Assembly: GCF_003030465.1 (NCBI RefSeq)
Contig: NZ_CP028339.1
Location: 3,480,041 to 3,544,040, forward strand
Length of the DNA: 64,000 nucleotides
Direction: 5' to 3'
Source of the DNA: Thauera aromatica K172
GTDB lineage: Bacteria > Pseudomonadota > Gammaproteobacteria > Burkholderiales > Rhodocyclaceae
The translations under genes and the position numbers were made by a program. Positions 16,363-24,971 of this stretch are shown piece after piece (the first letter of the stretch is position 1; each line of letters begins with the position of its first letter). The notes beneath the pieces were generated by a model, which was not told the DNA's origin, did not search any database, and worked only from the letters and a program-made list of their open reading frames with translations.

Positions 16363-18564
16363 ATGCCCGAACAGCGTCTGCCCCTCGCCCCCTCCCTCAT
16401 CGCACCCGCCAGCACTCCGGCCGGCACGAAGATTCGCGCGCGCGGCGGCGAAGCCCCCGACCACGGCCCGTCCATGAACCGCCCCATCCCGCACGCGGCC
16501 GCGCCGATCAGCCTGCGCGCCCACTTCGGCTTTCTCCTCGGCAGCGTCGCCCTGCTGCTGTCGATGTTCTTCCTGCTGCGCCTGGCGCTGCTGGTACACA
16601 ACCGGGAACTGATCGACGGCATCGCGCCTGCCATCCTGGCCGAAGCCTTTTTCAATGGCCTGCGCTTCGATCTGCGGCTGGTGTCGTTCATCTGCCTGCC
16701 CCTGGTGCTGTCGCTCGCGAGCACGCGCGCGATGGCCGCGCGCGGCGCCCAGCGGATGTGGCTGACCGCCTGCGCCAGCCTCGCCCTGCTGCTCGGCGTC
16801 ATCGAACTGGACTTCTACCGCGAATTCCACCAGCGCCTGAACAAGCTGTTCTTCCAGTATTTCAAGGAAGACCCGGATACCGTCCTGAGCATGGTCTGGC
16901 ATGGCTTCCCGGTCGCCCGTTACGTCCTCGTCTGGCTGGCGGCAAGCGCCCTGCTGGCCTGGCTGTTCCACCGCCTCGACCGCGCCACGCACCCCGCTCC
17001 CGCGCACGCGATGAAGGCCGCGGGACACCCGGGCTGGCGCTGGCTGGCACTGCTGCTGTGCGTAGTGGTATCGGCGGCGGCCGCACGCGGCACGCTGCGC
17101 CAGGGACCGCCGCTGCGCTGGGGCGATGCGTTCACGACCGACTCGATGTTCGCCAACCATCTCGGCCTCAATGCGGCGCTGACGCTGTACGACGCCACCC
17201 GGCACGAGCTGTCGGACCAGCGCAAGCGCGCCTGGCTGGACGCGATCGCCGACACCGAGGCGACACGCGTCATCCGCGAGCTGCTGCTGACGCCGGACGA
17301 CACCCTGGTCGACGCCGGCCAGGCCGCCGTGCGCCGCCACTACGTGCCGCCCGCGGCCACCGCGCTGCCGGTGCGTAACGTCGTCGTGATCCTGCTCGAG
17401 AGCTTCGCGGGACGTTACGTCGGCGCCCTCGGCGACGACAGCGGCATCACGCCGCACTTCGACCGGCTGGCGCGCGAAGGCCTGCTGTTTACCCGGGTGT
17501 TCTCGAACGGCACGCACACCCACCAGGGCATGTTCGCCACCATGGCCTGCTTTCCCAACCTGCCCGGCTTCGAGTACCTGATGCAGACGCCCGAGGGCGC
17601 GCAGAAATTCTCCGGCTTGCCGCAGCTGCTCGGTGCCCGTGGCTTCGACGACCTCTACGTCTACAACGGCGATTTCGCCTGGGACAACCAGGCCGGCTTC
17701 TTCAGCAACCAGGGCATGACGACCTTCATCGGCCGCAGGGACTTCGTGAACCCGGTGTTCTCGGACCCGACCTGGGGCGTTTCCGACCAGGACATGTTCG
17801 ACCGCGCCATCACCGAACTGCGCGCGCGCGGCGACAAGCCCTTCTACGCCTTGCTGCAGTCGCTCTCCAACCACAGCCCCTATGCGCTGCCCGATCCGCT
17901 GCCGGTCGAACCGGTGACGGGCCACGGTGCCTACGACCAGCACCTGACCGCGATGCGCTATTCGGACTGGGCGCTGGGCCGCTTTTTCGAGCAGGCGCGG
18001 CAACTGCCCTCGTTCAAGGACACGCTGTTCGTGATCGTCGGCGATCATGGCTTCGGCGGCGTGGAACAGCTCACCGACATCGACCTGCTGCGCTTCCACG
18101 TGCCGCTGCTGCTGATCGCCCCCGGCATCCAGGAGAAGTTCGGCGCCACGCGCGACGTCGTCGGCACCCAGGTCGACGTCGTGCCGACGATCATGGGCAG
18201 GCTCGGCGGCGCAACCACCCACCAATGCTGGGGCCGCGACCTGCTCGCACTGCCTGCGGGCGACGCCGGCTTCGGCGTCATCAAGCCCTCCGGCAGCAGC
18301 CAGAACGTCGCCATCCTCGAAGGCGACACCGCTCTGGTGCTGTCCGAAGACCGCCAGGGCAAGCTCTACCGCTACCGCGTGGGCGCAACCTCCGCAGCGG
18401 GCACGTTCGAGGATGCCGCACGGCAGCAGGCCATGGCACGCCGGCTGGAAGCCTTCCTGCACGCGGCAACCCGCAGCCTGCTCGAAAACACTGCCGGAGT
18501 CACCACGGCGCACGCGACGGCCGCGGCCAACCCACCTCACCGGCCAGTTGCCAGCGACCGATGA
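16363..18564 (+). CDS. LtaS/OpgB-like membrane sulfatase-fold enzyme
   Basis: About 733 residues (or 696 if the ATG at 16474, MNRPIPHAAA, is used, which lies closer to the first membrane helix). Five N-terminal membrane helices precede a periplasmic alkaline-phosphatase/sulfatase-fold domain: VVILLESFAG (metal Glu), the nucleophile Thr in SNGTHTHQGMFATMACFP, and the late metal site IVGDHGFGG. The arrangement is that of LTA synthase, OpgB and related phosphoglycerol or phosphoethanolamine transferases. The gene follows a two-component system, suggesting regulated decoration of glycans or lipids in the periplasm; the donor and acceptor cannot be told. Confidence 0.85.
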   Translation: MPEQRLPLAPSLIAPASTPAGTKIRARGGEAPDHGPSMNRPIPHAAAPISLRAHFGFLLGSVALLLSMFFLLRLALLVHNRELIDGIAPAILAEAFFNGLRFDLRLVSFICLPLVLSLASTRAMAARGAQRMWLTACASLALLLGVIELDFYREFHQRLNKLFFQYFKEDPDTVLSMVWHGFPVARYVLVWLAASALLAWLFHRLDRATHPAPAHAMKAAGHPGWRWLALLLCVVVSAAAARGTLRQGPPLRWGDAFTTDSMFANHLGLNAALTLYDATRHELSDQRKRAWLDAIADTEATRVIRELLLTPDDTLVDAGQAAVRRHYVPPAATALPVRNVVVILLESFAGRYVGALGDDSGITPHFDRLAREGLLFTRVFSNGTHTHQGMFATMACFPNLPGFEYLMQTPEGAQKFSGLPQLLGARGFDDLYVYNGDFAWDNQAGFFSNQGMTTFIGRRDFVNPVFSDPTWGVSDQDMFDRAITELRARGDKPFYALLQSLSNHSPYALPDPLPVEPVTGHGAYDQHLTAMRYSDWALGRFFEQARQLPSFKDTLFVIVGDHGFGGVEQLTDIDLLRFHVPLLLIAPGIQEKFGATRDVVGTQVDVVPTIMGRLGGATTHQCWGRDLLALPAGDAGFGVIKPSGSSQNVAILEGDTALVLSEDRQGKLYRYRVGATSAAGTFEDAARQQAMARRLEAFLHAATRSLLENTAGVTTAHATAAANPPHRPVASDR

Positions 18565-18631
18565 CCGATGACGACACCGTGCACACTCTCGAGCCCGGCC
18601 AAAGAGCCCATGGCGCCCGTAGGTCCCGTTT

Positions 18632-18648
18632 GTTAAGCTTTTCTTAAA
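18632..18648 (+). promoter_or_regulatory. PmrA-box-like element
   Basis: GTTAAG-CTTTT-CTTAAA lies 67 bp before the methyltransferase gene. It fits the YTTAAK-N5-YTTAAK consensus of PmrA/BasR boxes at ten of twelve positions. It is also a small AT-rich palindrome in otherwise GC-rich DNA, so a terminator after the upstream gene or a promoter element are alternatives. Confidence 0.35.
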
Positions 18649-18715
18649 CTCGGATGGGCATGCTGGTTCGGGCCGAATCCGATCACGCCCACCCCGACAT
18701 GGAAAGGAACAACGA

Positions 18716-19420
18716 ATGCCGATGAAGCAAGCACCGGTCGACCTGGCGTTCTCGCATAAATACGACCGCGCCCACGCAGCCCAGTATCTTGCCAAGCACC
18801 AGGACGGCCTCGCCCGGCGTCTGTCCCATCTGCGCGACATCCAGCTCGCGCGCCGTGCGCTCGCCCAGGCCGGCGATCCGCAGCGGGTGCTCGATCTGCC
18901 CTGCGGCGCCGGCCGCTTCTGGCCGCTGCTGGCCGAGCGTCCGGATCGCGAAATCCTCGCAGCCGACAATTCCGAATCGATGCTGGAAACGGCGCTCGCC
19001 CACCAGCCGGCCGACATCGTCCGCCGCGTCCAGACCTTTCGCACCTCGGCCTTCGCCATCGACCTTCCCGACGACGCCGTCGACTGCATCTTCTGCATGC
19101 GCCTGCTGCATCACATCAGCGACAGCGCACACCGCCTGACCATGCTGCAGGAGTTCCACCGGGTCAGCCGCGACACCGTGATCCTCTCGCTCTGGGTCGA
19201 TGGCAACTACAAGGCCTGGAAGCGTGCCCGCCTCGAACGGCGCCGCGCCGCGGCGGGCAAGACCGGCAGCAATGCCAACCGCTTCGTCGTCTCCCGCAGC
19301 GTGATCGAGAATGAATTCGTCCGTGCCGGCTTCGGCATCATCGGCCGCCACGATTTCCTCCCCGGCTATGCGATGTGGCGGGTCTATGTCTTGCGCAAGG
19401 CGGCACCGTCATGCCGGTAA
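18716..19420 (+). CDS. Class I SAM-dependent methyltransferase
   Basis: A 234-residue Rossmann methyltransferase. Motif I is RVLDLPCGAGRFWPLL (about residues 59-74), the acidic SAM ribose contact follows in EILAADNS, and motif IV/V is VDCIFCMRLLHHI. The substrate is unknown. It overlaps the next gene (InaA-like kinase) by ten bases, and the pair sits before msbA, so modification of an LPS or envelope component is likely. Confidence 0.82.
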   Translation: MPMKQAPVDLAFSHKYDRAHAAQYLAKHQDGLARRLSHLRDIQLARRALAQAGDPQRVLDLPCGAGRFWPLLAERPDREILAADNSESMLETALAHQPADIVRRVQTFRTSAFAIDLPDDAVDCIFCMRLLHHISDSAHRLTMLQEFHRVSRDTVILSLWVDGNYKAWKRARLERRRAAAGKTGSNANRFVVSRSVIENEFVRAGFGIIGRHDFLPGYAMWRVYVLRKAAPSCR

Positions 19421-20091
19421 GCGCCTGCAGCGGGCCTGCCCGGCCTTTCATCCACTGGTGGAACACCCGGGGCGAGTGGGTCGAGGCACCGAATGTCCGC
19501 CGCGGCGGCAACAGCGGAGTGCAGCTGCTGCGCGGCGAAACGGGATCGTTGCTGTACGTGAAGCGGCAAACGGGCCATGTCCACCGTTCCCTGCGCCATC
19601 CTTTCGGCCGCCCCACGGTGCTGCGCGAGGCCGAAGCCCTGCGCGCCCTCGCCACTCTCGAAGTGCCTGTGCCGACGCTGACCTACTGCGGCGCCCGCAA
19701 CCAGGACGGCCAGTGGCAGGCAATCCTCGTCACCGAGGCGCTCGAGGGCTACATCAACCTCGACGCCTGGTACCGCCAGCCGCACGACCCCGCCACCCGG
19801 GCGGCGATGTTGCGCGAACTTGCGCGAACGCTCGCCCGGATGCATCGCGGCCACTGGCAGCACGGCTGCCTCTATCCCAAGCACATTTTCGTGCGCAGCA
19901 CGGAAAACAGCGCCGCGGTGGATGTCGCCCTGCTCGATCTGGAAAAGGCCCGCCGCCGGCTCCTGCCGCGGCTGGCGTCACGCCACGACCTCGCTCAGCT
20001 CGACCGCCACCGCAGCCCAATGCCCGACGCCGACTGGCGGGATCTCCTCGGCCATTACCAGCGCGCCATGGCTTCGCGGTCCCCGCCCTGA
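19411..20091 (+). CDS. LPS kinase InaA-family protein
   Basis: A 226-residue kinase-fold protein of the InaA/WaaP group. GSLLYVKRQTGHVHR holds the ATP lysine, HGCLYPKHIFV is the catalytic loop in a variant form (HGxLYPKH rather than HxDxxxxN), and VALLDLEKARR the metal site. The variant loop is shared by InaA-type proteins. Translation is probably coupled to the upstream methyltransferase (ten-base overlap). An in-frame ATG at 19375 would add 12 residues and deeper overlap. Confidence 0.78.
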   Translation: MPVSACSGPARPFIHWWNTRGEWVEAPNVRRGGNSGVQLLRGETGSLLYVKRQTGHVHRSLRHPFGRPTVLREAEALRALATLEVPVPTLTYCGARNQDGQWQAILVTEALEGYINLDAWYRQPHDPATRAAMLRELARTLARMHRGHWQHGCLYPKHIFVRSTENSAAVDVALLDLEKARRRLLPRLASRHDLAQLDRHRSPMPDADWRDLLGHYQRAMASRSPP

Positions 20092-20118
20092 CCACCATGG
20101 CGGCGGTCTGAAACGCGC

Positions 20119-21906
20119 TCAGCCTTCGTCGCGGAACTGCATCGCGTGCAGGCGGGCATACGCTCCGCCTGCCGCCAGCAGTCCGGCGTGGGTGCCACGT
20201 TCGACGATCCTGCCCTGATCCATCACCAGGATCAGGTCGGCCTTCTCGATCGTTGACAGGCGGTGGGCGATCACCAGCGTGGTGCGTCCCGCGGTGGCAT
20301 GGTCGAGCGCACCCTGGATATGACGCTCGGATTCGGTGTCGAGTGCCGAGGTGGCCTCGTCGAGGATCAGGATCGGTGCGTCCTTGAGCAACGCGCGGGC
20401 GATCGCCAGGCGCTGGCGCTGGCCGCCGGAGAGGGTCACGCCGTTCTCGCCGATTTCGGTGTCGAAGCCCTGCGGCAGGCGATCGATGAACTCCTTCGCA
20501 TAGGCCGCTTCGGCCGCGGCCTCGATCGCCGCGCGCGGCGCCCCGGCCAGATCGCCATAGGCGATGTTGTTCGCCACGGTGTCGTTGAACAGGGTGACCT
20601 GCTGGGTCACGAGCGCGATGTGGCGGCGCAGGTTGCGCAGGCGGTAGGCCCGCGCCTCGACCCCGTCGATCAGGATCTGGCCGTCCTCGTAATGGTAGAA
20701 ACGCGGGATCAGGTTCGCCAGCGTGGTTTTTCCGCTGCCCGAGCGCCCCACCAGCGCCACCATCTGCCCCGGCGCGACGTCGAAGGCGATGTCGTGCAGC
20801 ACGGGACGCTCCGCACCCGGGTAGCGGAAGGCCAGCCCGCGGACCTCGATCCGCCCCTCGACCCGCTCGCGCTCGACGGTGCCGTCGTCGACTTCCGGCG
20901 TCTCATCGAGCTGTTCGAAAATGCTCTCCGCTCCCGCCACGCCGCGCTGGATCGTCGAGCTCACTTCGGAGAGCTGGCGGATCGGCTTGGGCAGCAGGCC
21001 GGCCGCGGTAATGTAGGCAACGAGATCGCCGGCGCTCGAGTCGCCGCGCAGCAGCAGCACCAGGAACAGCACCACCGCCATCGCCGCGTAGGTCACCAGC
21101 TGCAGGCTCGGGGTGAAGATCGCGTTGGTCCTCACCATCCGCAACTGCTTGCGGGTGTTGTTCGCGCTCGCCGCGGCGAAGCGTCCCGACTCGTAGGCTT
21201 CACCGCCGAAGCTGCGCACCACCCGATAGCCCTGGATGGTTTCCGAGGCCACATGGGTGACGTCGCCCATCGCGACCTGGATCTTCTTCGCCTGCTTGCG
21301 GAACTTGCGGCTGGCGATATTCACCAGCACGCCGATCACCGGCAGCACCGCCACCATCACCAGCGTAAGCTTCGCGTTCATCCACAGCAGGTAGATGACG
21401 AGGAAGATCGCCGTCAGCCCCTCGCGGAACACGATCTTGATCGCGTCGGTCGCCGCCCCCGTCACCATGGTCACGTTGAAGGTGATGCGCGAGATCAGGT
21501 GGCCGGTGTTGTGCGCGTCGTAGTAGCGGTTGGGCAGCCGGAGCAGGCTGTCGAACAGGCGCACGCGCAGATCGTGCACCAGGCCCAGCGACACCCTGGC
21601 CAGGAAGTAGTTGCCGAGATAGGACCCCAGCCCCTGCCACAGCGCGATCAGCACGATCATCAGCGGCACTGCTTTCATCAACGCCACCCCATCGACCAGC
21701 GCCACGCCCACGTCCAGCGCCGCCGCCGGGTCGGTGAGGCCGTCGACGAAATACTTCATCACCGCAGCCAGCATCGGCTGCGACGAGGCGAAAACGATGA
21801 AGCCCAGAATGCTGACGGCGAAGGTGCCGATGTAGGGCCGCACATAGCCCAGCAGGCGGAAGTAGATCCGGAGGCTGGACGATGCCGGATCGGCGGGAGA
21901 AGTCAT
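20119..21906 (-). CDS. msbA: Lipid A export ABC transporter MsbA
   Basis: A 595-residue half transporter. Six membrane helices (residues about 20-320) carry the family segment RLPNRYYDAHNTGHLISRITFN; the ATPase domain has Walker A GRSGSGKTT near residue 385, signature LSGGQRQR near 490 and Walker B ILILDEATSALD. It flips lipid A-core across the inner membrane and so completes the core synthesis genes of this region. It faces the InaA-like gene and shares a 107-bp divergent spacer with the kinase-like gene at 22014. Confidence 0.95.
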   Translation of the reverse strand: MTSPADPASSSLRIYFRLLGYVRPYIGTFAVSILGFIVFASSQPMLAAVMKYFVDGLTDPAAALDVGVALVDGVALMKAVPLMIVLIALWQGLGSYLGNYFLARVSLGLVHDLRVRLFDSLLRLPNRYYDAHNTGHLISRITFNVTMVTGAATDAIKIVFREGLTAIFLVIYLLWMNAKLTLVMVAVLPVIGVLVNIASRKFRKQAKKIQVAMGDVTHVASETIQGYRVVRSFGGEAYESGRFAAASANNTRKQLRMVRTNAIFTPSLQLVTYAAMAVVLFLVLLLRGDSSAGDLVAYITAAGLLPKPIRQLSEVSSTIQRGVAGAESIFEQLDETPEVDDGTVERERVEGRIEVRGLAFRYPGAERPVLHDIAFDVAPGQMVALVGRSGSGKTTLANLIPRFYHYEDGQILIDGVEARAYRLRNLRRHIALVTQQVTLFNDTVANNIAYGDLAGAPRAAIEAAAEAAYAKEFIDRLPQGFDTEIGENGVTLSGGQRQRLAIARALLKDAPILILDEATSALDTESERHIQGALDHATAGRTTLVIAHRLSTIEKADLILVMDQGRIVERGTHAGLLAAGGAYARLHAMQFRDEG

Positions 21907-22013
21907 GTCGTTTCAGCGTGTTCTAGGGTGGCGCGATGGTAGCACGGCCGCCAGAGGCGAAAATCCGCCCCCCGTTGTGATTACAATCGCGCTTTGACGG
22001 AGAAAAGCGAAGC

Positions 22014-22643
22014 GTGAAGACCTGCAGCCACGAGGCATTCGTCGACCTCACCCGGGAGGCCACCGTCATCGAGCGAGACAGCCATGGGCCGAAGGTCATG
22101 GTGCTGGCCGACGGCAGCTACCTGAAGCTGTTCCGGCGCAAGCGCCTGCTCAGTTCGGCAAGCTGGTACCCGTATGCACAACGCTTCGTCGACAACGTGC
22201 AGGCCCTGCGCGCGCGCGGCATTCCCTGCCCCGAAGTCATCGACTGCTTCCGCGTGCCGGCGGCCGGCCGCGACGTCGTCCATTACCGCCCGCTGCCGGG
22301 CACAACGCTTCGTCAGCTGATCGCCGGGGAACAGGCGGATCCCGGCCTGCGCCAGGTGCTCGGCCGTTTCATCGCCACCCTGCACGAGCGGGGCATCTAT
22401 TTCCGCTCGATCCACCTCGGCAATGTCGTCCTCACCGCGGAACGCCGGCTCGGCCTGATCGATGTCGCGGACATGAAAACCGGGCGCCGCCCGCTATCGT
22501 CCTGGCGCCGCCGGCGCAATGCGAAACACCTGCTGCGGATCAAGGTGGATCGAGCCTGGATTCTCGGCGGGGATGAGGGGGCGGCGTTGAGCGCGGGATA
22601 TCGCGAGGTGGCGCAGCGACCGTTTCCGCTCGGCTCCGCTTGA
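22014..22643 (+). CDS. Small kinase-fold protein, LPS-kinase-like
   Basis: A 209-residue Bud32/WaaP-like protein starting at GTG (GGAG precedes). VMVLADGSYLKLFRRKRLLSS resembles the ATP site, LHERGIYFRSIHLGNVVL is the catalytic loop with S in place of the usual Asp (RSIHLGN), and LGLIDVADMK the metal site. Such proteins accompany O-antigen and core loci in betaproteobacteria. The missing catalytic Asp means activity is uncertain. Divergent from msbA. Confidence 0.72.
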   Translation: MKTCSHEAFVDLTREATVIERDSHGPKVMVLADGSYLKLFRRKRLLSSASWYPYAQRFVDNVQALRARGIPCPEVIDCFRVPAAGRDVVHYRPLPGTTLRQLIAGEQADPGLRQVLGRFIATLHERGIYFRSIHLGNVVLTAERRLGLIDVADMKTGRRPLSSWRRRRNAKHLLRIKVDRAWILGGDEGAALSAGYREVAQRPFPLGSA

Positions 22644-22667
22644 GCCCGGCCCCGCACCGCCCGGGAG

Positions 22668-24164
22668 TCACCGCCTGCCTGCGGCGCCGGCCTTGCCCTT
22701 GCGCGGGGCAAGAATCAGCACCTCGCTCCCGGGTCCCGGGAAACGGGCGATCAGATCCAGATCGTGTTCTGTCCGCCAGGCATCCAGCGCCGCGGCATTC
22801 CGTTCCGCCGGGGCCTCGATCACGAAAAGGTCGAATTTCGATCTGAGCGGCTCCTGAACCGCATCCGCGGGCGACAAGGGCGACTCTTCCTGCTCCAGCC
22901 CCGCGTGATAGCGCACCCGCCGCCCCTCGACGTACGCCCTCTGCGGGTCGTGCAGGTTCGCTCTCAGCCAGGCGCCGGCCTCAGCGTACTGGTGCTTTTT
23001 CGGCGACAGCGAAACGACATTCGCGAGCATCACCACCACCGCGAGCAGCACGAGCGGAAGCTTCAGCCCCGGCCAGCGACGCATCATCTGCATCAGCCCG
23101 TGCGCGACGACGGGCACCACCAGCAGATTCAGGAAGCTCACATAGCGTGACGTGACGAACAGCATTCCGGTGACGAACACGCCCAGCACGGCCAGATAGG
23201 CGAGGAACAGAGCGGACAGCGGCTGCGCGCGGGACCAGACCCCCGGGGTCCTGAAGGCGAACAGGAAGGGAATCAGGAACAGTCCCAGCGTCTTGAAAAA
23301 CTTGACCGCAACGAGCGCGACGAGGCCGCAGAACAGGATGATTCCGGCATCGTCCCGGGACAGATCGGGCAGGACCGAGTGCGCCAACTCGTCCACCCCG
23401 CTAGCGAACAAGACGCTTTCCTGGATCAGGCTGAGATAGAAGGCGAGCCGCCCTCTCAGATCGAACATCCCGAACCCGTAGGCGGATGCGCCGAGCACCA
23501 GGGCAGCCAGCGGCAAGGCGAGCAGCATCGTGAGCCGCGGGCGGAGTTGCCCTCCGCGCGAGGCATGCTGCTGCCAGGCGATGATCACCGGGAGGAACAC
23601 CAGCGCCTCGACCCGGAATGCGGCAGCGATGCAGAGCGCCACCTGCCCGGATACCGCCGCCGACCACGCCGGCTTTTCGACCCAGCGCATGGCGAGCCAC
23701 GCCGACAGGAGCGTGAAGCACCAGAAGCCGTACTCCCGGATGATGTACTCGCGGTAACCATTGAAGGCGGGAATGGCGAGCACGACCAGGCAGGCCGCCC
23801 AGGCGGTGCCGCCAAAAACCTTCTCCGAATGGAGCACCAGGAGCGCAGAAGCCGCGGCCAGCAGCACTGCGCACAGCGCATAGCCGGCCAGATCCGGATC
23901 GAGGCCAGTAACGGCTGCAAGCCCGGCGATCAGGGCCGGCAGGAAAAGCCAGTCGAAGCGCGTTCTGGCGCTTTCCAGCCCGCCGTCCAGGAAAGCGCGT
24001 GCGGCATCGACGTAGAGCATCCCGTCGCGATTGAGGTCGTCGCTCCCCGCAACCGCGATCACCGACAAGACCAGGCTCAGGACGAACGCGGTCAGCACAG
24101 GAGCGCGGCGATCAGCGCCCATGCGCGCGATCCGCGGAAAGGCCTTCGATAATGTTTCTAGCAT
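22668..24164 (-). CDS. Multi-spanning membrane protein, GT39-like
   Basis: A 498-residue protein with about ten membrane helices and a soluble C-terminal part of roughly 110 residues. The early loop GSDDLNRDGMLYVDAARAFLDGG has the acidic motif seen in GT-C glycosyltransferases (PMT/ArnT/GT39 class), and REYIIREYGFWCF follows a helix as in that class. It probably transfers a sugar from a lipid carrier in the periplasm. No specific family name is justified. The gene lies downstream of the pyruvyltransferase-like and carbamoyltransferase genes on the same strand. Confidence 0.65.
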   Translation of the reverse strand: MLETLSKAFPRIARMGADRRAPVLTAFVLSLVLSVIAVAGSDDLNRDGMLYVDAARAFLDGGLESARTRFDWLFLPALIAGLAAVTGLDPDLAGYALCAVLLAAASALLVLHSEKVFGGTAWAACLVVLAIPAFNGYREYIIREYGFWCFTLLSAWLAMRWVEKPAWSAAVSGQVALCIAAAFRVEALVFLPVIIAWQQHASRGGQLRPRLTMLLALPLAALVLGASAYGFGMFDLRGRLAFYLSLIQESVLFASGVDELAHSVLPDLSRDDAGIILFCGLVALVAVKFFKTLGLFLIPFLFAFRTPGVWSRAQPLSALFLAYLAVLGVFVTGMLFVTSRYVSFLNLLVVPVVAHGLMQMMRRWPGLKLPLVLLAVVVMLANVVSLSPKKHQYAEAGAWLRANLHDPQRAYVEGRRVRYHAGLEQEESPLSPADAVQEPLRSKFDLFVIEAPAERNAAALDAWRTEHDLDLIARFPGPGSEVLILAPRKGKAGAAGRR

Positions 24165-24195
24165 TTTCTGGAAGCGTCACCGGGCATGCGGCCGG

Positions 24196-24969
24196 TCAAA
24201 GGTCGCGCGGAAAGCTGTCGAGCAAGGCGGCCTTGATCTGCTCCAGGCCGGGGCGGGCATACGTTTCGCGCACCTGCTCGAGGCTGCGGGAAAGCTCGGC
24301 CCCCGGCACCAGCGGTGCGGGGGCGATGCCGAACACGCTGTAGTAATCACGGAACTTGAAGTCGCCCCCGCGCACATTGTCGGAGAGTTTCAGCCAGGCA
24401 TTCGGCACCCCCAGGCTGTCGGCGGCGATCAGGCCATGCATCGCCGAAGACAGGACGACATCGGCCGCCCGGATCTTGCGCAACAGATCGAGCGCAGGCT
24501 CGAACACATCGGCGACTTCCACATCGGGCCGTTGCCGAAGCAGCTCTCCGAGCGCCGGATGCGCCCGGTCCTTGTAGTGCGGGATCACCAGGCAACGATA
24601 GCGCTTCGTCGCCTCCCGGCCCGCCTCGTCGTCCACCAGCATGGAGGCGAGCAAGCCCGGATCGCCGAGCGCGACCCCGTCGCCGGCGCGCACGATCGAT
24701 GCGGTCAGCTTTCCGCGCACGGCGCAATAGCGATGCCGGCTCCGATGCGGCGGCACGGGCTCGATGAATCCGGTTCCCCACACCGTGATGCGGCGCGTCC
24801 AGAAATGCTCCTTGACGCGCTGCAGCAGGCTGCCGAGGGCGACGAGATCGCATCGGCCGACTTCCGCATGGACGATCTGGCGGCCGGACACGCGCGCGCA
24901 GATCAGCGGTGAGAGCGCGTCGCCGAAATTCGGCTTGGAGCTCGACCAGTACAGCCGCAGCGGCTTCAC
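24196..24969 (-). CDS. Polysaccharide pyruvyltransferase-like protein
   Basis: A 257-residue protein. NFGDALSPLI near the N-terminus, VWGTGFIEP, RDY-type and the block ADVVLSSAMHGLIAADSLGVPNAWLKLSD match the polysaccharide pyruvyltransferase (CsaB/WcaK) superfamily, which adds ketal-linked pyruvate to sugars from PEP. The protein is shorter than typical members (300-400), as in a subgroup found in glycan loci. Two bases separate it from the carbamoyltransferase stop, so they are co-transcribed. Confidence 0.75.
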   Translation of the reverse strand: MKPLRLYWSSSKPNFGDALSPLICARVSGRQIVHAEVGRCDLVALGSLLQRVKEHFWTRRITVWGTGFIEPVPPHRSRHRYCAVRGKLTASIVRAGDGVALGDPGLLASMLVDDEAGREATKRYRCLVIPHYKDRAHPALGELLRQRPDVEVADVFEPALDLLRKIRAADVVLSSAMHGLIAADSLGVPNAWLKLSDNVRGGDFKFRDYYSVFGIAPAPLVPGAELSRSLEQVRETYARPGLEQIKAALLDSFPRDL

Positions 24970-24971
24970 CC

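Noticed and set aside
16291-19098. Very long minus-strand open frame (935 codons) opposite the LtaS-like and methyltransferase genes
   Set aside because: High GC content leaves antisense frames open; its translation is repetitive and Gly/Arg/Ala-rich with no domain, while the plus strand encodes clear families.
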